Shown here piece after piece: positions 24,854-35,211 of a stretch of DNA of 64,000 nt. The notes under the pieces are model-generated. The model was not told where the DNA came from and did not search any database. It was given only the letters and a program-made list of their open reading frames with translations. The stretch is taken from the NCBI RefSeq assembly GCF_020360975.1, contig NW_025408682.1:434001-498000 (forward strand). Direction: 5' to 3'. The translations under genes were made by a program, and so were the position numbers. This DNA is from Hirsutella rhossiliensis. Lineage: Eukaryota; Ascomycota; Sordariomycetes; Hypocreales; Ophiocordycipitaceae. The first letter of the stretch is position 1; each line of letters begins with the position of its first letter.

Positions 24854-24999
24854 GATTGGCCCTACTCACAATTTGCAGAACCATCATTGGTCAGATTTAC
24901 CCAGAGTTTATCCGTGGGCAACGTTATGATTGGTCAGAGCTCATGTATACTGTACGCAGTAAATTTATTCACACCGTAAAGAGTGCTCTGATTGGCCCA
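24854..24999 (+). repeat. Four ATTGG (inverted CCAAT) repeats in Helitron leader
   Basis: ATTGG with a similar context (GATTGGCC, CATTGGTCAG, GATTGGTCAG, GATTGGCCC) occurs at about 24854, 24885, 24928 and 24990, all in one orientation, with partly repeated TTTACCC/TTTATCC words between them. They may be CCAAT-box promoter elements or subterminal repeats; function is inferred. Confidence 0.6.
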
Positions 25000-25170
25000 A
25001 AAGTTTACCCGTGCCTTTGCCGTGGAGAGGGCACCTTTTGCCGCAACAGACGTCACACAGCGCGCGCCTTATATTAATGCATTGTTGCATCTGGAGCTTG
25101 AGCTGTAGAAATGCCTGCTGTTGGCAAATATGATGCTAAGAATCACGCCGCAAGAATCGCGTGGCATGCA

Positions 25171-25255
25171 GCGCCGCAGGCGAAAAGCCCGCTGCAGGCG
25201 AAATGCCGGCCGCAGGCGTAGCCCCCTGCAGGGGCCCCCCCCCGCGCAGGGGGAA
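25171..25255 (+). repeat. GC-rich short repeats upstream of the Rep/helicase gene
   Basis: Three near-copies of GC[CT]GCAGGCG, each followed by A/T and GCC, are succeeded by CCCCTGCAGGGG and a C-run/G-run pair that can fold. The patch is much GC-richer than its surroundings and lies 150 bp before the ATG at 25405. It could be a structured leader or replication-related site. Confidence 0.55.
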
Positions 25256-25404
25256 AGTCCCAATTTACTCTTGAAAATTTCGATTCTTGATATCCTTTGA
25301 CATTGAACTTCTTTTCGAATCCTTTGGCATTGTTTCCTGACGTTAGTCCTCCTTTCGAAATCTGGTAAATTAATCATCTAGAAAGTTGCCTATATGACAT
25401 CTAT

Positions 25405-28400
25405 ATGCCGTCTCCGTCTCCTCCGAGGGATCCTCCTCCCACTGGGGGCCTTTCAGATCTACCCAATACCCTTCCCCATCGTCTTTGCATTCAATGCCAC
25501 CAGTTCAAGCAAGACGATCAATTCATTCATCTGATTGACCCGTCTAGGCGCACTAGAAAATGTCTCCCCTGTCGTCAGGTTTATAATCGTGGTGTGCGTT
25601 TCTCCTTTTGCCTCCTTTCCCCCAATTTGTCTGCTAATCTTCCTTCACCTAGGCTCAACGCTTAATGGCAGCTACTCGAGGCCTTTCAGCGATCCACAAA
25701 CGACATGCAAGCGTGGATGTGCAGAGTCCAACGGCGCGTAGGCCTACAGCTACACAGACACCTTCAGCTCTGCCTGCTCTGCCTGTTCTGCAGCCTCGTC
25801 CTGCCCCGCCTCCGCTACGCCTACCTCCACTACAGCCTCGCACTCGGACCCCTAGGAGGTTCTTTCGTCAGGGCATTCGGCCAGAGGATAGTCCAGGCCA
25901 TGCAAGGGCACACGCCCGCCAAGTTGCCATCAGTCGACATCATCGTATAGAGAGACGGCAAGGCCATGAGCCATCCGCAACGCAACGCACCTCCCAGTTG
26001 CTTTCTATGCAGCCGGCCCCTTCGTCTCCCGTCCCTTCATTTCTTGCGCTCTCCATTCCGCGGTCAGCAACACATTCTCATCTCTCTTATCCGCAGTCAA
26101 GCAGCCCTTCTAACGTGTCGTCTCCAGCCTCTTCTGCTTTTGCAGCAGGCGATTTGAATCTGTCCCTGGTTCCTCGCATTGGCCTTTCTGTCCCTGCAAG
26201 CCTACAATCTATCCAAGGCAACGAGGCCGATGAAGACGTTCCTCCTTTGGACATCGTTGGGCCCTTTGCCGGCGATCTCAACGCACAGGCCATTTCTCAG
26301 AGTGATCAGGACCTCCTTAATCTGTGGAACGACAGGCTTGAATCTGAGTCTCTTGAGTATTGCAGTCGATGCAAGGAGTCCTGGTTCAACCTGGTCCTTG
26401 TGAATGATGTCTGTTCTGCCTGCCGTCGTCGTGACGCCGATGGGAAAGGCAGCCTCACGAACCTTTCCTCTTCTCCCAGGAAAATAACCTGGATCTCGGC
26501 AGCGTTCCCAACGAGCTCCCAGAACTATCCCAAGTCGAGGAGATGCTCATTGCGCGGGTGCATGTCCACATCCAGGTTTTCCAGTACCGTGGCCAGCAGT
26601 ATAAGTATCGTGGTCATGTCATTAACTTCTTACGGGATATTGGCCACGTCTATACGCAGCTTCCTCTTCTGCCGCGCGAATTGGACATCATCATACTACG
26701 CCCACGGGATTCAACGAACCAGCCACACGTCGTCCGGCAGTTTCGACGTCAATTCCGTGTTCGGCAAGGTCACATTCGCGTCTGGCTGGAGCACCTTCAA
26801 CTTAACCACCCTGGCTATCGAGATATCATTATTGACGCTGAACGCCTAAGTCAGCTACCAAACGACGGTGATGTGGTTGATCAAATGCTTGCCGAGGAAG
26901 TCGCTGTGCCTGAGGGCGTGCAAGCAGAGCAACATCCTATAGAGCACCCTGACCCTGAGGCTGTTGAGAATGCTGATGCAGCTGGCATCGACGACTACGA
27001 TGCAGCAGCAGTCCCAAACTTCATTGCAGCGCAGGCTGACCTTGAGCGTCTCCGGGCTCAGCTTGAGGATCACGAACCCGTACCGCCCGAGCAGATCCCT
27101 CTGCGCCAGGCCCATCGAGATGCCTAATATCCGATCTACGCCTCTCAATGAGTTCAATCGTTCCCAGCCTCTGCTGTCTCTCGCCTTTCCTACCCTTTAC
27201 CCTACTGGGCAGGCAGACTTTGTGGCACCTCGTCAGAGGACAATTCGGTACGATGAGTATATCGCACACGCCGTGAGATACCATGATGGTCGTTTTGCTA
27301 GGCATCCACGCTTTCGATATGTTGCTTTTAACACACTTATGCGGCAACAGGTTAACTCTCACAGTTCCTTCTTTGTGAAGAGGCCTGGCCTGCAGCAGCG
27401 AGTTGACATGGATGAATTACGCAATGCCTTTGAGGAAGATACCCGGAATCTCGCGCACTCCTGAGCTCTATTGTGCGCTTCTCAAGCAGCTTAAAAGGCA
27501 CACGAGCTTACTGGGGCGGCCAGAGACATCAGCTTGAGGCCCTCGTCCACGGCCTTACCTGTCCTGGTGTCTTCCTCACCTTCTCAGCTGCTGATCTTCA
27601 CTGGGATAGCCTCCAGAGACACATGCCGTCATATGTTGAATGGCGTGAGGCTGATAGCCGTGGTAAGGGTGCTATTGCGTTCCGGAATCTCCTTGAAAAC
27701 CCTCATATCGCAGCATATCACTTTCACAGCCGTTTTACTAGCTTCCTTAAGATAGTATCGATGCCAAAGTTCAACATTACCGACTATTGGTTTCGCTACG
27801 AATGGCAGGCCCGTGGCAGCACGCATGTGCACGGCCTTTATTGGGTTAGGGATACACCAAAGCCTGATATGTCTACTCTCGAAGGCAAAGCTGAGTTTGC
27901 CCGGTTCTGGGCCCCCTTATGTCTCTGCCATTAACCCAGAGCCGCTTCGTGTGATGCAGCAAGGCGACGCAAATCCATTGGTACTAGTCCGACCGCCGCC
28001 TACTTTCCAGTTCCTCGCTGAGGTTGTTAATCGCGTACAACGCCATCGTTGTTCTGAGCTCTATTGCTTGCGACACCGCCGACTGCCTGACAACTCTCTG
28101 TCAAGGGAAAAGCTATGTCGATTCCACTTCCCTCGCGCCTCCCATGCCGAGGCCCACGTCACACATGGCCTTAACCCGACATTCCTTGTGTATGATGGCG
28201 CACGCAACGACCCTCTGCTTAACAACTTCAATCCCCTTTTGGCTATTGGCTGGCTTGCAAATCATGACATTTCTCCCTGCACCTCCTTTCATGCAGTTGT
28301 TAACTATCTCGGCAAGTACTGCTCTAAAGCTGAGAAGCAGACGGAGAGCTACCGCGACGTCGCCAGGGCCATCTTGCCTAGAGTCAATGCACGACAGGGT

Positions 28401-30662
28401 CTCGTCAGCTTCGTCGCCAAGTTCATGAACAAGCTTACGGCTGAGCGTGACTGGTCTGCTATGGAGATTAACCACCTGCTGCTCAGCCTACCACTCCAGC
28501 AAAGCACGAGGACTGTACGATCGGTTGACTGCCGCCCTCCTCAAGAGCAATGGCAGGCAGCTATTGTAGATGAAGCTGCTGATGGTATTCGGGCCTCAAG
28601 GAATATATATCAGAAATACCTCGCTCGCAACGATCAATGGGCGCAGTTGACCTACTTTGAGCTTCTCACCAAAGTTGACTTTACACGCCCGGCAGCCTGG
28701 CACTACTACAGCCGAGCCCCTGACCGTGTGTTGAGCTATTTCCCTCGGTACAAGGCCCTCCGCGGTAACGAGCAGTACGAGGACTTTTGTCGTGTCAAGT
28801 TGACCCTCCACCATCCTCATCGCGACCCTCAGGAACTCAAAGAGGTAGATGGCGCCCTTTTCGACACCTTCTCTGGGGCATACGACCATTGCTCTGCTGT
28901 CCACGACGTTCATCCAGACGACTACTACGGGGACCTCCCTCCTCCAGTCGAAGAGGAATTCCAGGAAGAACCGCGTAACGAGGAAGATGTTGCGGCTGAG
29001 GATGGGAAGAGCTTGCTGCAGTGCTTCCAAATCGTGGTCCAGATGAAGATGACATTGACTTACTGGGAATCGCGATTTTGACCTTGCTCACGATTGGCAG
29101 CCCTACATTGGCAAGTATCCGGATTTAGCCATTCTGGGGCATGACTATTGGAAGGAGCTTAAAGCTTCACACCCCCTAGGCAACAACCAAGATGATGTCC
29201 CTGATGGCCTCTTTGATCAGCTTAACGTCGAGCAGCGCACTGTGTTTGACCTATTTACTCGACATCTTGAGAAGGCTCTCGACCCTCAACAGCCAAACCC
29301 GGCACCGCTCCTTGTGCAGGTAGACGGAGAAGGTGGCACAGGTAAATCCTTTATGATCAGAGCGCTCTGTGCACGTCTTGGGCAGCTATCTCAACCTGCT
29401 TCGCTCGGGCTGCCCCTACCGGTGTGGCTGCTAATGCAATTGGCGGCGTTACACTACACTCCTTCTACGACTCCCTCTTACCAAATCTTCAACGGAGCTG
29501 CCGTTGCTAGGCCCTACAGACATTGCCAACCTACAGTCAAAGCTACGCAACCTCCGCTACCTCATTATCGACGAGAAGTCAATGATTGGCTTGCGTACTT
29601 TGGCTACATTGATAGCCGCCTCCGACAAATATTTCCCGAATATCAAGACACCTTTTCGGCGGCCGTAGCGTTTTGTCGCTCGGCGACTTCTACCAGCTTC
29701 CACCTGTTATGGAGAAGCCGCTCTTTACTACGTCTATGCTCACGGCTTTACCTGATATCAATGGCCGCAATGCCTACCTGGCATTCGACAAGACAGTTGT
29801 GTTACGACAAGTGTTGCGTCAGCAGGGCGAAGAGCAGGCTCCTTTTCGCACTGCTCTTCAGAGCCTACGTATAAATGCTCCTACTGTCCTAGACTGGGAG
29901 CTGCTCTGCACCCGCGTCCAGGCCAATCTGACCTTAGCCGAGGTTACGTGCTTTGACGGGGCAGTACGCATCTACACAACGAATGCCCAGGTCCGCGAGT
30001 TCAATAGGGATCATATGGAACGCCTAGCTGTGCCTTGCATACAGGTTCGGGCAACAAATGTCGGTCCAAAAGCCGCCGAAGCTGACTCTATGACTGCTGG
30101 CAACTTACATAACCAGTTACCCATTTGCATTGGGGCAAGAGTTATGTTGACTGAGAACGTCTGGACTGATGTTAGCCTTGTTAATGGTGCACTGGGGACC
30201 ATATATGACTTTGCCTATGAGGATCACGTACAGGATCCTCAAGCTCATCATCCCTTTGTCATTATGGTCCGCTTCGATCGCTATACCGGCCCCCCTTATT
30301 TCGACGACCCTGAGCTAGCCAACGTCCAGCCTATCTTTCGCTCCTGGCGGGACTTCATCAAGGGTAGTATGCCCTGCTCTCGCACTCAGTTTCCCTTGAC
30401 AATTGCATATAGCATCACTGTGCACAAGGCACAGGGTGCTACGCTTGAATGGGTTGTTGCCGATATATCCCATCGCGATTTCCAGTCTGGCCTCACCTAC
30501 GTCGCCGTCTCGCGCGCCAAGACGTTGAATGGCATCATGTTTGATGCGTCCTTTGATCTCAATGATATCCGGCGTCGCACGGATGGCTCTATGGCTGCTC
30601 GGGCTGCTGACGCTGCCCGGCGTGCTGGCCAGGTTGTGACTGCCCAGGAAGCATTGAATTGA
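25405..30662 (+). pseudogene. Helitron Rep/Pif1-like helicase gene, multiply frameshifted
   Basis: The parts appear in family order. Exon 1 (25405-25578) has a Cys pair pattern CIQC/CLPC; a spliceable intron (25579-25652, GTTTAT donor, CTAAT branch) follows. Next come a Pro-rich region, a second CSRC/CSAC zinc pattern (about 26360-26430), the Helitron-like N-terminal region (YRGQQYKYRGHV), the Rep core with HVHG (about 27826) and a later SKAEKQ block, then a Pif1-type helicase with Walker A GGTGKS (29333-29350), the DEKS box (about 29570), GDFYQLPP and C-terminal HKAQGAT/AVSRAK. The reading frame changes near 26450, 27100, 27437, 27908, 29020, 29066, 29400, 29465, 29611 and 29652, mostly by single nucleotides. 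Few nonsense changes are seen within each correct frame. As written, no full protein can be made. Confidence 0.88.
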
Positions 30663-30863
30663 CTGGTCATACATTCGCCTGCTTGCAGAAACTCTCAATG
30701 TGACAATTTGGCTCTCTTATGGGTCAGCAAAAACGGGGATGGGGTTTTCTCTAACTGAGAGTCTGAGCCATTTGATCATATGCACAGGAGCGAACAGGAG
30801 CCTTTTGGATGACGATTAATAAGGGGAATTGCTGGCTTGCTTGCAATCCTCTCCAAGCACAGC

Positions 30864-30895
30864 CTTCGTAGCACATAAATTTACAGCTTTGCTTA
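30864..30895 (+). repeat. Helitron right (subterminal) inverted repeat
   Basis: Thirty-two nt whose reverse complement matches 24737-24766 apart from a 2-nt insertion. It lies about 200 nt after the helicase stop codon and about 65 nt before the hairpin TACCCGTGGGTA. Confidence 0.85.
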
Positions 30896-30983
30896 CTCCT
30901 GTGACGGCGTATTCGGCGGCAACCCAGGTATCTTACGTAGTAGCTGAACCTAGAGGTCCCTACCCGTGGGTATTTAATATCTA

Positions 30984-31591
30984 GCGACAACGACATATCT
31001 AAGTCCGCTTAATGTCCAGCAGACTAATAAAGCAAAAAAGAGTTATACTAAATAGACGATATATAGGTATAGAGTTCTGGATATAGGCTTATGTACTTAC
31101 TGCGCAGACATATTTTTCTATGAGGGCATTGCGGCGTATTGACCCTGTCAAGCTGGTAAGGTACAGTTTGGAAACCACCACTGTGTTGCGCAGGCACAAA
31201 AGTGAAGTGACACTCCGACAAATGACATGGAAGCGGGCCCTAACTGAACTATATGCCATGGGGGTGCTGGGCTGGTGGCAGCTGACAGATACCGCCATAC
31301 CGGCTACACCAGGCAAAATAGGCCGAGTCACGTGGCCCTCATCCTGTACCGGACGGACCACGTCGGCGGAGCAAAACGCAGGCGGGTCCCCGGCGCGGCG
31401 CGGAACAAGTGGGAAGCCGCCCCGTACAATTTTCGACAAACCACCACGCAACTTCATCGTCACTCCAGTGTCGGCCAGTTTCAATTCCTCATCCACCGAT
31501 TCGCCGCGGCACACACGCTCTCTCTGGCCTCGCTGATTCCCCTCCCATCCCCGAGTCGGAGCGGCCCCGACGTGGCCTAGTCGACTCCGTC
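30984..31591. other. Intergenic between Helitron and core genes
   Basis: The first 130 nt are AT-rich. A second copy of the dispersed repeat follows, then ordinary DNA that serves as promoter and leader of the uL4m gene. Overlapping ORFs here have no domains. Confidence 0.5.
31171..31287 (+). repeat. Dispersed repeat, copy B
   Basis: Matches copy A at 4833-4930. This copy is longer and keeps an open plus-strand frame (HKSEVTLRQMTWKRA, then YAMGVLGWWQLTD) within a 138-codon ORF at 31120-31536. The open frame suggests an ancestral coding element, but no family is recognised and no expression is implied. Confidence 0.7.
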
Positions 31592-32722
31592 ATGGCGTCA
31601 AGGAGCCTCAGCCTCGGCTTTCTCAGCGAGGCCATGGCGGCCATCAGGGCCTCGGCGGCACTGGTGAGTCGAATCCTGCTGCCGCGGGCAAACTCGGGCC
31701 CGGAGGCTGACATGGACAACCGCAGACGTCCAACTTCATGAACGAAATGGCCGTCTCCACGCCCGTATCGGTGCCCCTTGCCACTGCACAGGTCAAGCGC
31801 CCTACACGTGTACGGGTAGAACATCCGGTGCGCGAGGCGCGCTCTTCCGTGGTGCAGTCGTGGAACCCAGGTAGGCGGCCCATCTCTGCCTCTCCCGATT
31901 CCGGCTCAGCGCTGACGTGGCACTCCCCAACTTCCAGTCTCGACCGTGCCCGTCACCATCCACAATTTCCCTTCCCTCGAGCCTCTCCACCTCGAGCGGT
32001 GGTCAGTCCAACACCTCTACCTCCCCCTCCGGCGCGACATCCTCCACCACGCCGTCGTCTACGAGGGCGACAAGACGCGCCAGGGCTCCGCCTCGTCCAA
32101 GACGCGCTGGGAGGTGCACGGCTCCCACCGCAAGATGTACGCGCAAAAGGGCACCGGCCGCGCCCGCCGCGGCGACAAACAGAGCCCGCTGTTGCGTGGC
32201 GGCGGCAAGAGCTTCGGACCCCGCCCGCGCGACTTTAGCTCAAAACTCAACCGCAAGGTCTACGACAAGGCCTGGCGCACCGCCCTGAGCCACCGCTACC
32301 GCCAGGGCGAGCTCATAATCTGCAGCAACGGCATGGAGCTGAACCCGCCCCGGGACTTTCTCATGGCCGCCGACAAATTGCATCTCAAGGACGGCCTGCG
32401 CGAGGCGTACCTCGAGAAATACATGAAGGGTCTCATGGACCGGCTGTGCCTCGGACGGGACTACGGCCGCACCCTGTTTGTCACCAGCAAGCGCCGCGAC
32501 CTGCTCTTCGAGGCCATGGAGCTAGTGCCGTCCGAGGGTATGGCGCTCGACATGGACGACGTGGACGTCAAGGACCTGCTCCAGACGGGCAGGGTCATCA
32601 TGGAGCGGGGCGTGCTCGAGGAGCTGCTGCGGCGCCATCAGAGCGACCTCGTGAGCAGCGTCGTCGTCAATGGCCTGGTGCAGCCCGCCCCGGCGATGGG
32701 TGAGAGGGTTTTGTGGCAGTAA
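31592..32722 (+). CDS. Mitochondrial ribosomal protein uL4m (L4)
   Basis: Three exons (31592-31663, 31726-31870, 31938-32722) give 333 aa. Donors GTGAGT and GTAGGC and CTGAC branch sites support both introns. The start (MASRSLSLGFL...) is basic and Ser/Ala-rich with no acidic residue until Glu13, like a mitochondrial presequence. From about residue 76 the uL4 fold follows: VTIHNFP, RDILHHAVVYEGD, then KTRWEVHGSHRKMYAQKGTGRARRGD, the conserved rRNA-binding loop, and GGGKSFGPRPRDFS. Bacterial L4 lines the peptide exit tunnel; the fungal mitochondrial protein (yeast Yml6) does so in the 54S subunit. It is convergent with PGS1, with 282 bp between stop codons. Confidence 0.93.
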
Positions 32723-33004
32723 GCCTGCTCGCTGGGCTTCACCGAGACCAGCAGCTATGTCTTAGATGTCATGTATAGCTATTTGTACCAAATACCTGTC
32801 GAAAAGTGCTGGGACCTCTCCAATAGGAGCAAACTGGCCAGACAAATTGCTTGGCCGAGCCAGATATTTGACCAACTCTTGACTTCGCATGTATATTGGG
32901 TATCTTGAGAGAAGTTGCAGAGAGGATGGACAGATGCTCGCCCGCCATCATCATCGCCCTCTAAAGTATGCATGTACACGTTTTCCACGCTTCTATTCTT
33001 CATC

Positions 33005-34876
33005 TTACAGAGCGCCCCCCAGCAGCCGGACAATCCACATGGCGACGCGCACGTGAAGCCCGACGCGTCGGTCGTTGCGGGCAAAGTCGTCCCTGGACAC
33101 GGCGCGCGCGTGGTGCTGGAGCCACTGCTGCTCGTCGGCCAGGCGGCGGCGGAGGCGGTCGCTGCGGGTGACGACGAGGGCGCCGACCTCGAGGTCGAGC
33201 GAGTAGCTGCGCTTGGTGTAGTTTGAGCTACCGATGATGCTGAGGGCCGGGTGGGCGTCGCCGGGCATGGTGACCCACAGCCCCTTTGCGTGGTACGACC
33301 AGCCGCCGGGCGTGCCGACGGTGCCGCGGCGCCACTCTTTGAGGATGACGCCGTCGTCGCCGCCGCGGCCGGCTCGGCGCACGCCGTCGAGGAAGCGCCG
33401 GGCCAGCAGCACGTAGGCGTCCGGCAGCAGGCCCGAGACGCCGGGGGAGCGGTAGAAGCCGTTTGCCTCGGGGGCGGCGGTGATGACGGTGTTGCGCGTC
33501 GACGCCGTGGCGAGCAGCAGGCGCGTCAGGGAGACGGCCGGGTTGAAGTAGCCGGCCGTGAAGGTCCACGACGAGCCGCGGTAGGCGGGCGCCGCCAGCA
33601 TCTCGAGGACGCGCGTGACGGCGGGCAGCTCCGTCGACGTGTTGGGGCGGAGGAGCTGCGACATTTGCCCAAGCACGTACACGCGCGTGTCGGCGAGAGG
33701 GCCCGGGGGCGCTCTTTTGCCGCCGCCGCCTCCTTGCCCGTCACCACCATGGGGAGACAGCAGGCCGCACAGCAGGGCCGTCGAGCTCGCGACAAAGGCC
33801 TGCGGATCGCGCAGCGGCGAGGGCCCCGCGTTGGCGGCGGGCCAGGCGAGGGTGAAGCCGGCTGCGTCGGTAGTCGAGGGCTCGACGAGGAAGCTGCACG
33901 AGCAGACGGCGCTATGGATGCGCCAGAAGTGGTCGGTGACGTGCTTGCAGGAGAAGAGGTGGTAGCGGTCCTGGCGGTTGGTAAAGTAGTCGGTCGACAG
34001 GTTGGCCCTGATTATCACGCAAACGTCAGCCTGAGAATTCGAGCTTCGGCCACGATCAACCGTCCAGGCGCAAGACCTCGTACACAAGAGGGAGAGGGGA
34101 GCAGAGAGAGAGAGGTGGCATCACACACCCCGACAGGATTATGTCGTCGTCGACGCCGTAGAGCTTCATGTGCTGCAGCCCCCAGCCCTCGTTGATGCGC
34201 CGGGGCATGTGCCGCTTGCGAAGGCCCGTCAGGTTGGGCGTGTGATACATGCGCACCTCGACGCGGGCAGCCCCAAACTCGGCGACGAGGGGCGCCAGAA
34301 GCGACGCGCACGACGGCTGCGGCGCCTCGCGCGTACCCCGGAGAGCGTCCGTCAGCACGCTAAGCCGCAGCTCCGGGTTGCGCCGCAGAGCGTCGCGCAG
34401 CGTCTCGAGCAACTCGCGCTCTGACTTTCCAATGTACAGCGTCGAAAGGAAGATGCGCCGCTTGGCATTGCGTATGCGTTCCTAGTCGTCGGGCGCCCGA
34501 GTTGGTCAGTCCCCCCCCCCGTCTTGGCAAGTTGTCTGCATCGTGCCCCCGCAGCAATCGACTCCGCGTCCCGCCCCGGGAGATTTCGTCTCACCTTGAG
34601 CGTCTCGTAAAATTCGGCCGGCGTCTGGAGAATTCGGATGCTCTCGTGGTCGACGTCGAAGCTGGGCGCCAGGCGGTCCAGCTCGCTCACAATCGGCGCC
34701 AGGGCCCCCGCACCGTTGCCCGGGCTGGCCGGGGCCGAGGCACCTCCGCCGCCTGCCGATGCCGTGTATCGCCTGCAGGTGACGCGCACTGAGGACGAGG
34801 CCGACTTGACGCTCGGAACTGGCCTGAGCGCTCTGCCGACGGCGGCGCAGGTCAGAGTGCAGCGCCGGGCGAGCAT
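33005..34876 (-). CDS. PGS1: CDP-diacylglycerol--glycerol-3-phosphate 3-phosphatidyltransferase
   Basis: Three minus-strand exons (34876-34595, 34460-34129, 34007-33005) give 538 aa. Donors are GTGAGA and GTGTGT; intron 2 has a CTGAC branch site close to its acceptor. The enzyme makes phosphatidylglycerophosphate, the committed step to cardiolipin in the mitochondrial inner membrane. It is a phospholipase-D-superfamily member: the first HKD motif is H191-x-K193-x4-D198 (QHMKLYGVDD), the second begins YHAKGLW and is followed by GSSNYTKRSYSLDLE. Residues 1-38 are basic and Ser/Ala-rich, fitting a mitochondrial presequence. A Gly/Lys-rich insert (HGGDGQGGGGGKR) sits between the two halves. It shares a 335-bp divergent promoter with NDUFA12. 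Confidence 0.92.
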
Positions 34877-35211
34877 CTCGCCAAGTCCCCTTGATAACCT
34901 CGATTCCTTTCGTGCCTCCCTTGTCTGGATCCGACGGCTACCGGCTCTGCGTCTCGAGGCTGCTGTCGCAGAGCATGGCGGGATTTTTGGACGATGGGTG
35001 TCGGGGGGGATTGCTTGCTCTTGTACGAAATGAATTACTTCTTAAGGAAGCTAAGGTAGAGCTTGAAGTTGGCTGCGTGACCGGCATATCGATAGCTCTC
35101 CCGCTGCCGAGGAATTGCCGGCTCTCTGTTCCCTCGCTCAATCAGTCTTGAACCACCACCTCTCGCGTCATTGCCAGCTCGTTAAGCCGAGTTGCCTCAC
35201 CGTCGCCCGCC
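34877..35211. promoter_or_regulatory. Divergent promoter of PGS1 and NDUFA12
   Basis: Only 335 bp separate the two start codons, so both promoters and leaders must lie here. A TGATAA (GATA-type) word is near 34891 and pyrimidine-rich sequence precedes the NDUFA12 ATG. No CCAAT or TATA box is obvious. Co-regulation is an inference from spacing. Confidence 0.55.

Larger units (their letters stand above)
24737..30983 (+). mobile_element. Helitron (rolling-circle transposon), non-functional copy
   Basis: The element carries a degraded Rep/helicase gene (25405-30662) and is bracketed by a 30/32-nt inverted repeat: 24737-24766 on the left and 30864-30895 on the right, identical except for a 2-nt indel. 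After the right repeat come about 70 nt, a small perfect hairpin at 30960-30971 (TACCC-GT-GGGTA) and CTAG at 30980-30983, like a Helitron 3' end (hairpin, then CTRR). One terminal and one subterminal inverted repeat followed by a hairpin resembles the asymmetric ends described for the Helitron2/Helentron group. Exact ends are inferred; the left end could lie elsewhere. The body is not RIPed, unlike 1-4.1 kb. Confidence 0.7.

Noticed and set aside
31120..31536. 138-codon plus-strand frame as a gene
   Set aside because: Contains the dispersed repeat, has no domain, and the homologous copy at 4.8 kb carries stops and deletions.
33251..34195. 314-codon plus-strand frame
   Set aside because: Antisense shadow of PGS1 exon 3; composition Gly/Ala/Arg-rich without a domain.
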